Shown in pieces: positions 34,639 through 47,100 of a stretch of DNA of 64,000 nt. The notes under the pieces were generated by a model. It was not told the DNA's origin, searched no databases, and was given only the letters and a program-made list of their open reading frames with translations. The DNA lies in the NCBI GenBank assembly GCA_903813345.2, contig CAIIXF020000010.1:15428181-15492180 (forward strand). Direction: 5' to 3'. The position numbers and the translations under genes were made by a program. Position 1 is the stretch's first letter, and each line of letters starts with the position of its first letter. The DNA is from Owenia fusiformis (Eukaryota; Annelida; Polychaeta; Sabellida; Oweniidae).

Positions 34639-35770
34639 ATTTTGTCAGTTGGTTTCACCGCTGACAGAAGTAGTTCCAGGAAGACTTCCATCGCATCGAG
34701 CAGTGAGGAGCCTCCCTGGAAAAGTCAAGAGCCATAGAGGCAGAGCAAGGCTAAAGAGCCAGAAGAGTCACAGTGGACTATTTTGTCAGTTGGTTTCACC
34801 ACTGACAGAGATAGTTCCAGGAGGACTTCTAGAGCAACGAGCAGCTAGGAGCCTTCCCAGCAAGCTCAAGAGGAGCCAGGCTAAAGAGCCAAAGAGCTGA
34901 GCGAAGAGCCAGAGGAGCCACGTTCAGGAGCCAGAGGAGCCAGGCTAAAGAGCCAAAGAGCTGAACGAGGAGCTAGAGGAGCTAAGTTCAGGAGCCAGAA
35001 GAGCCAAGCTCAAGAGGAGCCAGGCTAAAAAGCCAAAGAGCTGAACGAGGAGCCAGAGTAGCCAAGTTCAGGAGCCAGAAGAGCCAAGCTCAAGAGGAGC
35101 CAGGCTAAAGAGCCAAAGAGCTGAACGAGGAGCTAGAGGAGCCAAGTTCAGGAGCCAGAAGAGCCAAGCTCAAGAGGAGCCAGGCTAAAGAGCCAAAGAG
35201 CTGAACGAGGAGCTAGAGGAGCCAAGTTCAGGAGCCAGAAGAGCCAAGCTCAAGAGGAGCCAGGCTAAAGAGCCAGAGAGCTGAACGAAGAGCCAGAGGA
35301 GCTGAACGAAGAGCCAGAGGAGCCAAGTTCAAGAGCCAGAGAGGCCAAGCTCAGGAGCCAGAGGAGCTGAACAAAGAGCCAGAAGAGCCAAGTCCAAGAA
35401 CCAGAGGAGTCAGGAAAGAGCTAACGAGCCATAGGAGCTGAGCCAAAATTACGAGGAGCCAAGCTTAAGAGCCAGAAGAGCCAAGCTCAAGAGGAGCCAG
35501 GCTAAAGAGCCAGAGAGCTGAACGAAGAGCCAGAGGAGCTGAACGAAGAGCCAGAGGAGCCAAGTTCAAGAGCCAGAGAGGCCAAGCTCAGGAGCCAGAG
35601 GAGCTGAACAAAGAGCCAGAAGAGCCAAGTCCAAGAACCAGAGGAGTCAGGAAAGAGCTAACGAGCCATAGGAGCTGAGCCAAAATTACGGGTCATAGGA
35701 GCCATAAAGTAGCAGAGGAGCCGAGTAAAGAGCTTAAGAGCCATAGGAAGCAGTAAGAAAGCAGTAACGG
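34639..35770 (+). repeat. purine-rich tandem array, 80-bp and 237-bp units
   Basis: An 80-bp unit starting GAGGAGCCAGGCTAAAGAGC repeats exactly in phase at 35014, 35094, 35174 and 35254. A higher-order 237-bp unit starting at 35254 repeats at 35491. A separate pair of about 143 bp (TTTTGTCAGTTGGTTTCACC at about 34640 and 34782) precedes it. The 80-bp period is not a multiple of three and stops occur in all frames, so it is not a coding repeat despite long Glu/Ser/Lys-rich stretches. Confidence 0.85.
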
Positions 35771-36180
35771 CCACTACCAAGCTTATAAAGAGAGATCAAA
35801 GTGACATTTTAGTCTATGAGCATTAAAGTGTGTTATTTTCTTGTATAGTTAGTGTGTGTTAAAATATATGTATTAAATTTGAAGCCATTTGTGACTGTCG
35901 TTTCATCCAGTCCACCAAACCAGGACTGGGCCCACAAAGAAGTATAAGGTAGAAAATTACTCATCGCTTCCAGACTATAGGCAAAAGTCTGGAACGCGAC
36001 AATATGAATCCTGGATTGATTGGGTAAGTTTATTACGTGAGATTGGTGAGTGATACTTCTGCATACGTTGATGTATTCGATAAACTGTACTGTTGATTCA
36101 GTAATCATTATAATAATTTATAAAGTTTTACTTGTTCGTTCAATCGATGCAATTGACAATTGCATACTTCCGTATCATGT

Positions 36181-36310
36181 TCTCATTGGTTAGTGTGTAT
36201 GCCATATACCACAGGTGAATCTGTCATACACCGCAAGTGAATATGGCATATTCGTTGCGGAATATGGCATATTTTTGTATCGTGTTTACCGCGTAACCAT
36301 TGCATAAATA
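36181..36310. repeat. CCGCAGGTGAATATG short-motif repeat, copy 2 (right part)
   Basis: Continues the repeat interrupted at about 33746, with ACCACAGGTGAATCTGTCAT and CCGCAAGTGAATATGGCATA, matching the order in the uninterrupted copy at 29354-29593. Confidence 0.6.
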
Positions 36311-37129
36311 GGGATACTATGAATTTATTCGAAAATAGCGCACAGACATCCTGCATTCCGACAGATGTATAACCTTTTACCACATAATATTACTGTATAT
36401 AAGTTACCATAAAAAATGACCATGTCAGGTGATGGATCCACAGTAGGCACAACGAAAGGCAAATACCCTATACTGAAATAAAGTTGACTATCATTTTCAT
36501 GAGTTACCATGCATAACTTGGATTACAGTACAAACTGAGAAAAGAAGCTTAAAGAGTGGTCGTATATACATCTCAGAATTTGAATTGTGTATTTTTATTC
36601 CGTTTTATTTTTCAGAATACTTTACGAAAGAGATTTGATACGCTCCCTCCTCTAACGTGTAGTTATAAAGAGATATATTATAAATCTAAATTCTTAACGT
36701 ATTTCAGATTTGAAACTGCTCCGTCACAGCGGACAAAAAATTTAAACATTATTTTTTATTGAAAAAATTAAAAATACCCAATACATAAAAATCTCATTAA
36801 TACCTTCAGAGTTATCCTTAAAACATATGTAAATATTATCGTGTGGTTATATTGTACCATTAAAAAGAAATAAAAGAAATGGTACATTTTGGAGTATGAT
36901 ACTCCGACGCCGTTTTCAATAGCTTTTACTCTTAGTGTTGTTGGACTTCAAACAGAAGTTAAAGTTACCCGCAAATGATATATTCATTGCATGGAGTCAG
37001 TAATTTTCTTTGATATAGCAAAACATATGAGTAAAAAAATAAATTGTGTGGATTTCCTAGTGTTTCTATGCAAAATAGCACGCTCCGTCACAGCGGACAA
37101 TTTTTTCGATACCAGCCTGTGATAATATA

Positions 37130-39821
37130 CTAAGATGAACTTTTATTTTGAGTAACCCTTTTCGTAATCTTTAACATATGACCTTTCTCTACATGTTGTT
37201 TCAGGAAAAATTCATTTGTAAACCTCTTATCACATTTTGTACATTGGAATGGCCTCACTCCATAGTGGATTTGCTCATGCCTCCTAAACTTGGCCTTAGA
37301 TGCTGTTTTATAGTCACATTCAGAGCAAGATCGTTCCACATCCTTGTGGTCTTCATTGATGTGTTCTTGGAGTTCAACTTGAGACTTGAATACACCTGCA
37401 CAATACTCGCATATTTCTACTTCATCATCTTCTTTTGTGTCAGATTTCACTCTTGTTTTGTTTCTAGGATGTGCCTTCTTTGGGATAGTAAATTCTGAAA
37501 CAGGAGCAATGGAGCATGCAATATATTTTTATTTATACTTTAGTCTATACATGTTTCAATCAAACTTCATACAACAGGTAAAACAAATGTTAACACCAGG
37601 TAAAATGAATGAAAATAACAGGCAAAATGAATGGAAACAACAGGCAAAATGAATGAAAACAACAGGCAAAATGAATGAAAACAACAGGCAAAAAAGCATT
37701 GGAAATTATACTTTTATCAAGGAAGATGGAAACAGTTGATTGTTGAAAATTGGTGAGAAATTTGTCTGTTGCCTGATGCCCTGAAAAAACCTAAACTTTA
37801 ATTGTAATAGAATGTAGTAATATACTGACAATGTTTTTATAAATGCAGTGGAATATAAATCATATTTTCTGACTGATTGGAGAATGGGAATTGAGAATGT
37901 GATTGAGAATGTGATTCCAACAGTGACCACATTTTATGTGAACAGATAGATAGAGGGATAATACTTGTAATCCCATTGCTACATTGATGCATCTTCTATA
38001 AAAAAGTCAAGTAAATGTTTTGTTATGGTATGGTCATTTTAAGTGAAGACTAAGTTGCTACAGTTGATTTCTAGCCACTTCTAATGTACAGTATACACGC
38101 TGCTGAAGGTCAGTCACAGTTGCCGACATCACTTACTTTCAAGTCAGAAATCTCAAAATGTGTCTGTCTAAAGTGGGCCCTGCAGCTTAAATAATTAGTT
38201 TTGACTATACCAAAACAATTTCTTACTCTTGGACTGCGGATAATCAGTTACTTAGAAATCATATCAAGACACTTATGAACTTGTAAGGGGTATTCAATAA
38301 TGTTTAAAGCTAATAGTTACCAATGTGGCTGTGATCTTGCTTCATGTGGCTTGCTAGTTTGAAGTAAGATGGGAATTTCATTTCACACTCTGAACAAATC
38401 ACCTTGTACGCAACTGCAAATGTAACAATTAAAAATTGAACTTAACAATAAAAACTTTACATTACTCTGTTATTCTGAATCATTGCTATTATTGTTGGAA
38501 CAATTTTATATCTATACTTTTATAGAACTAAAATAGTGGGATATTCATATACATGTATTGAATAAATGGAAATATACAAAAGTCATAATAAACAATGTTT
38601 CAAGTTACCTGAATGTTTTGTCTTGTGTTTTGCCAGTGTTAACCTATCAGGAAACACAAGGTTACACTTGTTACACTTCCTTGCCCCGTGGACCTTTGTG
38701 TTATGACAGCTGAGGTAGGAGGAATTGGGAAAACTTTTGTCACATGGAACACACCTGAATGACCGATTCTCAGTATGCATGGCCAGATAATGACTTTTTA
38801 TGTGATGCTTATAAGCAAAACATTTCTCGCATTCAGGGCATTGGAACTGCTTGAATGCTGTATGGCAGAGGGTGTGACGCCTAAGTCTGGTCATCGTAGG
38901 GAATATTTTCTCACATTGACCACATTGGTATGACGTTGGTCCTAATACACGGAGATCAATAGTTTTTGTAATGCCTTCCTGATCAGGGAATAGCATCACT
39001 TCTCTTTGTGGATTCATATTGTTTGATTCACTAGTCACATTCTCTTCAGTAGTATGGACATCATCTGGGACACCCCTTGACTTTTCATTAGCTTCATTAT
39101 TCGATGATTCCTGTATTAAGAGAGATTGGAATTCTTCAAGGGTCAGTTCCTTTGGCTCTGCTACAGAAACTAATAACTGGTTCTCAGGGTCACCAACAGA
39201 GGGGGCTGAGGTGTTGCAATCTGGAGGCAATGTGGCATTACTTTCTGATGTATTTTCGCCTTCTGCGACAACAACATTATCTGCTGATAAATTCAAGTCT
39301 GCTCTAAGTTGGAGACAAACATTTGTAACATCTGGCATTTTGAGTATTTCTGCAGCCTGGTAGACTTCTTGTACATTATCAGGGGTGATCTGTAACTCCT
39401 CACCATACATATAATTTACTATATTCTCCAAGATAGTTGCAGATACATTAGGCATTTCTATTTCAACAGTAGTGGACGTATTCAAGCTAGCAAACATGTT
39501 AATAGCTTGAAAGCTGTATCCACATAATACATTCTTATGTGCCCAGATTTGAACAGCATCTTGCACTTTGAAAATTACGTCACAAAGAACTTTGTTCTGC
39601 CTTAGAACTTGTAGTTTTGCATTCAATGTTTCCAAGTTTTGAAGTTTGAGGAAAAGAGTTTCATTAACATCAGTGTCTGTGGGATCATTTGAAGGATGCT
39701 CATTAGACAAGGCCTGTTCAACATCTGGTAAGGAGTTATCAATTGATAAGTCTTGCTCAACTGATATGGCCTGCTCTGTTGATATAGGCTGAACTGGTTG
39801 AAGATCACCTCCTCCATCCAT
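37130..39821 (-). CDS. BTB domain and C2H2 zinc-finger protein, probable transcription regulator
   Basis: Minus-strand exons 39821-38609, 38413-38321 and 37494-37130 with GT-AG borders give 556 aa. The chosen ATG follows directly after a pyrimidine-rich AG acceptor, so a 5' UTR exon lies upstream; an in-frame ATG at 39848 would fall in that intron. A BTB/POZ domain (about residues 65-172) contains KVLCDVIFKVQ, the AHKNVLCGYS core and IVNYMYGEEL. An acidic Ser/Asn/Glu-rich linker follows. Eight C2H2 fingers follow from about residue 300, including YQCGQCEKIF, FQCPECEKCF, FRCVPCDKSF, KCNKCNLVF, VICSECEMKF, EICEYCAGVF, SCSECDYKT and FQCTKCDKRF. Such proteins dimerise by BTB and bind DNA by the fingers in the nucleus; the target is unknown. 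The stop codon is 6 bp from the end of a large transposon, so the native C-terminus or 3' UTR may have been altered. Confidence 0.88.
37600..37695 (+). repeat. ~21-bp minisatellite in BTB-ZF intron 2
   Basis: Four to five units of AACAGGCAAAATGAATGAAA(AC) in head-to-tail order with a few substitutions. It lies in the intron just upstream of the last exon of the minus-strand zinc-finger gene. Confidence 0.8.
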
Positions 39822-39823
39822 CT

Positions 39824-41157
39824 GAAATGAAAAATTGTAATTGAACATTATGTCTCTTGAGAAGATTTAAAGGAATTTCTGACTAAGAAAGCTTAAAATT
39901 AATTGAAAATGTACACAAAAATCAGCCAAATGTTCGATCAAAGTTTTTGTTAATATTGGATGGAGAAAATTGGGAACGATATAAACTTGAAAAATGTTCA
40001 AAAGCGTGAAATAAATAAAAAATAATAACACTTTTTGTGAAGTGAGAAATCAAGACTGTACAGACAGGGATCACTGGAGACCCATCCACAATGTCGAATG
40101 TAATGGAATCAATAGACAGTGACAGATATTTAAACAAATATTTAACTATGGGCTAAGGTCGATAGAAATTTTTTTAAAATAAAGATGGCATGGTAATCGA
40201 ACTGTCTTTATTTATAAAAAGAAAATACTGGATTATATTGGTGCTGCCATCTTTATATCGGCCCAGAACCTATGTATTTAACTCTACATTCGGTGAATAC
40301 TTGTGACACTTTCACAACATGATATTCCATTAACCCTCTGGGTTTTGTGGAATATCACTTGTGAAAGATGCACAGATATTCACCTCATTAGAGTGATATA
40401 TTTGTTCAGTATAATAATAGTAATATAACTTGTTAATATTTCATGTCAAGAAAAGAAAGACCACGGGCTTTCAATGGATGTATGAAACGTGTTTATCAAT
40501 CACATCAATGTGCGATATTCACATGGATGATGAAAAATTTGTGACAAATGATGGTGGTATGTAGAACAGGTAAATATGAGATTATAAGTTTCTCTATGAA
40601 CCTAGACTAAGGCCTATCACTTCCTCTTGACAAGTGACACTGCCATGGATCGAGTCAGTCGATCTAGATTACGGACCTGATTCAACATTTCTTTCGAAAC
40701 TTACTGCCATTTAATTTTATCAGGATTGGAAACAAGCAGCCAGCGCTTTGGTAGAAAGTCACGTGATCACCTCTTCATAAAGTTGACTCAAAAGTCCGTG
40801 ATCTAAGAAAAATATGAATGTTCTAATCAAAAGTTTTATTGAAAATTACGACTTGAAATCAGGGCAAGACTTGAGTTATTATATTGTTAAATTGGCATGT
40901 CATTAAAAATGGGGTTAAATCTTACCTTGTTGTCGAATAATCGACTTTTTCTGAAATTTATGAAATTTTAAAAAATTTGAAAAATGCTGCTGGCTACGCT
41001 GGATTCTGCGATTTAATTGGTTGAAAATTCTACGGACATGCGCAGTATTATTTAAGGACCGCCATATTGGAAATTGAAAAAAGTTTTTTTGTCACGGAAG
41101 AAAATAGTTGAAATTTGTGTACAAAGGAAAGGTTTCTGATGTATTTATAGTAGCAGA
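39824..41157. promoter_or_regulatory. divergent promoter region between BTB-ZF and UBE2Q
   Basis: About 1.3 kb separate the start codons of two divergent genes. Within 150 bp of the UBE2Q ATG are an inverted CCAAT box (ATTGG, 41016-41020), an NRF-1-like CATGCGCA (41037-41044) and a YY1-like GCCATATTGG (41061-41070). These motifs are common in TATA-less housekeeping promoters. The BTB-ZF 5' UTR exon should also lie here but was not located. The motif reading is by eye only. Confidence 0.4.
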
Positions 41158-44100
41158 ATGGCCTGTCTGGTCGCATTGAAACAAGATATTAAAATTTTAG
41201 AGACTACTTTTCCGAGAAACCACGATAGATTTCAAATTCTTTCTGCTTCCTTGGACGAAATTGCATGCCAATTTATTGGCAAGAATGGAGAAAAATTTGT
41301 CATCCATGCAAATATCACAGTAAGTATCTGGAGTCGCATTTGAAAAATATGAAGTAAGCCAGAAGTGCTTTGAAGTTGGTTATTTCCTATTAAACGGATT
41401 GATTGAGTTCTTGTTTGAGAAGTACTTTTTTATTTGCTAATGTTGATGACAAAGAACTTCCTGGATGATGAGTTTTTCTTGTTTACTAAAAAAGACCACC
41501 AAATAATCTCGACTAACAAAGCCACCCTGTTTCAAATTTGTATTTTTCATATATTTTTTAATTCCCTTTCTGATATTCAATGATTTTTATGGAAAGTTTT
41601 AGTCCACTTTGTTTCTTATCGATGACAACATGAAATATGTTGTCAAATCAGTGGAGATGGAGTTGCCTTACTTCGGTCCAAAGCCTTCTCTATATTCCGG
41701 CTTTAAGTAGAAAGATTGAGCTGCCTTGGTATTATAACTATTGTAAATCATTGTGTCACATGCACAGTAAATACGGCATATAAATAATATGAAATATACC
41801 TTTATGTGTATAGATTTGAAGAACATCAGCTCACATCCCCGTTTGAATCTATTGTTATATTTAATTTCTTTAAGCGAGAATAATTTCAAAGTTTCCTCAA
41901 TTTTTTCACGTCTGGAACCGGAAGCCATTTTTTAGCTTCATCGAGAACATTTCACCATGTGTCATACTCCGAAAAGAAATTTTGAAATATCTAAATCCAG
42001 ACAAGCAACGCTTTATCCTAAATGTATTTAATATTCTTAAAAATATTTATAAAATTTATCAAATATAAGTTGTAGGTGCATGTAGCACTTTTTCTAACCA
42101 AACCTGTCTGGCCCAGTTATCTACTCCTGACGTCTTAGATCTGGGCCAGACGAGGTCCAATGCAAAAAAGGAGGATTTACTCCGGAAAAAAACATGTCGC
42201 TGAATCATCACTTATTATTCATTCCCTATTAGCAATCCAACCAAAACATCGGGCTCCATGTAAACCCAAGTATTTATTTGAAATAAAGAGTATATAACTT
42301 ACACGTAAATTTGTGTTTTGTTTGTTATATTGATGTTGAAATGGGCACAAGATTTCGTCAATATTTTCGTCAGTTCTCCGCACCGAATAAAGTCACGTGA
42401 TGTGACGTAACATAAGTGTGACGTGATGATTTTTTAACTATCATGGAACAAAAATACATTTCCCGGGAACCAATACATCCCCAATATTACGATTTCTTCA
42501 GCAGATTTGTTATCAAAATGTAGATTACTTTATAAAACATACGTATTTGTGTTGTATTTAGAATTGAAATAAATATGGTGGACATTAAATACGATTTTTC
42601 AATTTGTTGAACTGACCAAATGTTTGATACAAGGAACAAACATGTGAGTGTTTTTATGATGTTTATTCATTTATCAGCACGTATTATACATTGAAAAACA
42701 AGTGTGTTTTTTCCGGAGTAAATCCCCCCTTTTTTGAATTGGATCTCGTCTGGCCCAGATCTATGACTTCGGGAGTAGATAACTGGGCCAGACAGGTTTG
42801 GTTACACTTTTTCTAGATTGTATATGAAATCAATGAAGCGTAAGCTAGGCTGCTCCACTTTAATTGTATTAAAACTTGTTGTGGATTTTTTGAGAATTGA
42901 GATATTATAGTAGAGATCGAGAGATAAAGTATTAGTCAAGATGGCTCATATTTTCACAAAAAATATTAGCTACCCTAAAAAAGTACTTGTGTCAAAATAG
43001 GAGGTACACAAATATAGAATTAATGCATAAGAAAATGGATGCAACAAGTTTATGAATGTCTGCTAGTGTTAAATATCTATGGCCCAAAATTTTAATATTG
43101 TCAGCTCATTTAAAATCCATTTGAAGAGAAGCAATTTTTGGCACATCATAGGGGAAAAAAACGTATGAAGAAATCAGAAAAAATCAATGTTTTTGATGGT
43201 TTATCTATTTCTTAGGAAGTTCAGTTCAGAGATCAAGTGACTCACAATCCTTTATTTCTAAGAATCCCGCCAGGTGCTAAAAAATTATACTATTTATGAA
43301 TGATAGCAAATGTTAATATTTCACTTCTTACAGTAACCTTGGAAATAGTGTTTTTATTGTTCAAATATTGATTACAGTAATCTACTGTCATTTTCTATAA
43401 ACAAATCAGCTTGCTATAACATGGCAGGAATACTTCGACCATATGCCATGTTGCAAGTCAGATAAGACCGAGTTAAGTTTGCATTTTTCAGGCAAACAGT
43501 GCTAAAATAAGCAGCAATCAGACAGATGTCTGTCTGCAATGTGACAGATATGACTAATATACAAGCGCAAGCATTACTCGATCTAATCAGTTTCATTGTT
43601 ATTTTATTTAATAATGTTGATTGTTCAATGTTCATACATGTATTAATATATAGTCTTGTAGCAGACTCTTGAAACAACCTATGTTATTTATATCAACCAA
43701 AGGCTTTATGCCAAATTATGTCAGTTAAATATATAAACAACACTGTTAATGTTGGGCACAATATAGAACCTGATAAATGACAATATATTGCATTGACATT
43801 GTGACAGTTTGTATGTATGTGTACCAAATGAAGTGAAACGATGACATAGTCATCCACGGCTTTGCATGTCCTCATTACAAAGTAGTGGTTAAAAGGGTTA
43901 GATTTCTCAAACTTAGGTACCTTTTTCAGCACCGTTTTGCGGTTATTTTACTCTATTTCATTGCAATCTGTTCACATCGTTAGCTACTTAATTGATTAAT
44001 TTAAAGGTATGATATGTAAATGAGGGCTAATATGCCAGAAAAAACAGGGAAAGTGTACTTGAAGTGGCGATTGTGTTTTCTGCTTACCAGTGTTACCCAG

Positions 44101-47100
44101 CTCTATAGCGTGATATAAGGTGACCTGATTATGTAGATGAGAAGACCCCATTGGTTTCCTGGCAGGACAATCAAAACAGACGGGGACAATCTTCGTTTTA
44201 ACTGTTATTTCTTTTAAACATTTCGTGACCAAAATTCACTTAACTATAGATAGAAAATATATTACGCTATAAGGATAGATTGTTTTCGCTCACCAATCAC
44301 CAAATATTCAGCTCTGGACTTCATATCCGAAGGGGAGTAACACACACTGTCAGAATAAATTCAAAGTTCGCTCACCCCTCTATTTCATTGGTTGATAGTA
44401 TATGGTAAAAGGCCGAATGCAGAATATATTGAAATTGTGAATGACGCACATTCCGGGCGTTACGTTCACCCTTGTTTCATACTGAAGTTAATACTTCCAG
44501 GAAAATCTAATTTGATATGGCTTAAATCTCTTCAAATGTGAGTTGCTCCATCTAACTGTATATTAAATAATTTCATGTTAATTATATACACTGTATTGTA
44601 TTTTCAGGATACATACCCACAAACTGCACCTATCTGGTTTGCCGAGTCAGAGGATGTGACAGTAACTAACGCCATTGCGCAATTATGTGAGACCTCGGCA
44701 GAAAATTATAATGTAAGTCAGTTCAATTTGACATACGTATACTGATTTAAGGTGTATCTTGGGATTGATATCATAAGTGTGAATAAATATAAAGGCAACT
44801 TAAACAACTATGCTTTAACATATATTATACCATATTAGTTTGACACAGTGCAAAGGATATTATATGAATATTTATGCAATTTGTGGAAAGCTGTTATATT
44901 GTTTACAGATATTGAAGCAGTTCCGCATGTTAATATGTGCCATGTGTGGGTTCCACAATGTCAGTGAACCACAGGAAATATCTGCCTTAGAGGATGCAAT
45001 AGCTGCAAAGGTAATAAATCCCATCCTTGGTCCAAGGGTGATTCAATTTATTCCATACTTGAACTAAGACCGTGATGCCCAAAGAATGATATATCCTATC
45101 ATGTTAATTTCTGTTGTGGAATATTCAAAGATATTCAAAATTGTCATGTTTATCTAGCTTTTCAGTTTGAAAAGAATCAATCCTTTACTTTTTTCCACGA
45201 TCAAATGATACCAGGTAGTACAATGAACCAGAATCAACCATCCTCTGTATTTCAGGTTATGTGCCATTATGTTGCCAGGGCAACACAGCAATCATTCAAT
45301 CATCCACTGTATTTTTTCATGTGTGCAATGTTGCCAGGGCAATACAAGTGAATCATCTGTGTTTCAGGGTATGTGTGCAATGTTGCCAGGGCAACGTAAT
45401 GATACATCTGATGAAGAAGAGGATGAAGATGACTTCCACTATGATATGGAGGAGGATATTACGTAAATATTTTACAGATCTTATTGATTTTTTCATTTTT
45501 ATTGATTACTTCATTTTTTAGTAGCTATGAAATAATGATTAGTAGATTAAAAAGATAACTGATAAACTGGTCCCAAGACATCTCACTGGGTTGTCATAAA
45601 TGAATTGAATAAAGGGGTTAGATGACATTTAGGCATATGCAAGTAAATTGCAAATGTGGGAAAATTAATCATATAATATTAGTCACCACCAAAAAGTGGT
45701 GACATATTGTAATGGTCTCCGTTTTATTTTGACGGCAGTTGGCGATCGGCGTCTGTAATAAATTCTTATAACTTCCAATAACTTAAAAAATACTGTTAAG
45801 ACTGACTTCAATTTTTTCAAAATCATCTATATGTTTTCAGAAGTTCAAATCTGACTTTGTATTTAAGATTTGACCATTTTTTTAATTTATTTTTTTTATT
45901 AAAAATATTTATTCTCTAAAATTAAAATCAAATACATAATAACACTTGACACTTTTAATAAGTGTATCAGCGTGAAAACATTTAAATATTAACCTATTAA
46001 CCATTAAGTCAAATGGAAATGAGAAAAAAAGAACAATTTAAAAATATTTACTCAGTTAAATGAGAATAAAATTGATAACATGACCATGACCTTCTCAAGG
46101 TCAAAAAAAGTTTTTTTCAACTTGCTTCGAATTGACCATTGTTTTTCAAAATCATCAACAAGTTCTAAACATTTCAAATCTGGCTATAACATTTGACTTT
46201 CAATGACATTCTCAAGTTCAAAAAGCTCTTTTTTTATCTTGCTTCAAATTCATCAATGTATTTTTTCAAAATCATCTACAAGTTCTCAGAAATTCAAATC
46301 TATTGTGAGCAACTAGGTGGTGGCATTTTGTCATGTTGATGCCTTGTTAATTCATACTGTAGTGTTTATATATTATTCAAACATGACCGTGCTCTATTCG
46401 AATTTCTCAACCAATCAGAATGCAGCATAGCCAATATAGAACGTTCTCTAATTCTCCATAGATGCACGACCATGCTCTATTCAATCTGCAATTTGCATTG
46501 TTTTGAGTGACGTCACATCTCAGCTGCCCAACTGGGGCTCTGTCCGGGGATAGCTGTTCTTTTTTACTCCCTCCGTAACTACTGTAACTATTTAACTATG
46601 GCTGACTTCAAGTTTGCAGTCGCATACACCGTATAAAATCTAAAACGGGGAGTAAAATAGAACAGCCGAAACAAATTCTAAAATTTTTCCGGCCGACTTC
46701 AGAATCTTGACAGCATGCGTATTCTTCCTTCATGCCCGTTCCACAGACACGGCTTTTACTAATTTTTATGTTTGAATCGGAATAAATAATGATAGGCCAT
46801 TCAATATGGTGAAATTCAGCACTCGTTGGACAGAATGTTAGTACAAATGCACTCACCTTCGGTTCGTGCTTTGTACAACATTCTGTCCAACTCGTGCTGA
46901 ATTTCACCATATAGAATGGCCTATCATTATTTATTCCTTAAACCACATACATGCTTCATGCTCAAAGTGTCTCATAGAATTGAATACTTCGTTTCAGTGA
47001 TCACAAAGCCAAGGAGGAATACAATGGAATAGATGACCAGAATATGAAAACATTAGAGAGACTAAAACAGCACCAACGGCAAGATTACCTACAGGTAAAC

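Larger units (their letters stand above)
32810..37123. mobile_element. 4.3-kb element with ~450-bp terminal inverted repeats
   Basis: Ends ATCACAGGCTGGTATCG and its complement face outward. The arms (about 32810-33260 and 36675-37123) share GTCCGCTGTGACGGAGCGTG, CAAAATAGCACGCTCCGTCA and long stretches between. No transposase was seen inside, so it is probably a non-autonomous DNA transposon. Its interior holds a CCGCAGG-type repeat split by a further insertion that carries a long tandem array. The right end lies 6 bp from the BTB zinc-finger stop codon. No unambiguous target-site duplication was found. Confidence 0.8.

Noticed and set aside
34649-35800. Long Glu/Lys/Ser-rich reading frames in the tandem array
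   Set aside because: The 80-bp unit shifts frame at every repeat and stops interrupt all frames; no splice pattern rescues a protein.
39822-39848. Start of the BTB-ZF protein at the upstream ATG (39848)
   Set aside because: A pyrimidine-rich AG immediately precedes the ATG at 39821, so the upstream codons are most likely intron.
41668-41940. Possible nested minus-strand gene in UBE2Q intron 1 ([20 protein letters not shown]...)
   Set aside because: The ORF looks protein-like and contains two GT sites at plausible exon ends, but no downstream exon, domain or poly(A) signal could be linked to it. Transcript evidence would be needed.
45256-45350. Upstream acceptor as the true start of UBE2Q exon 4
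   Set aside because: Reading from it hits TGA before the conserved acidic stretch; the acceptor at 45367 restores the family sequence.
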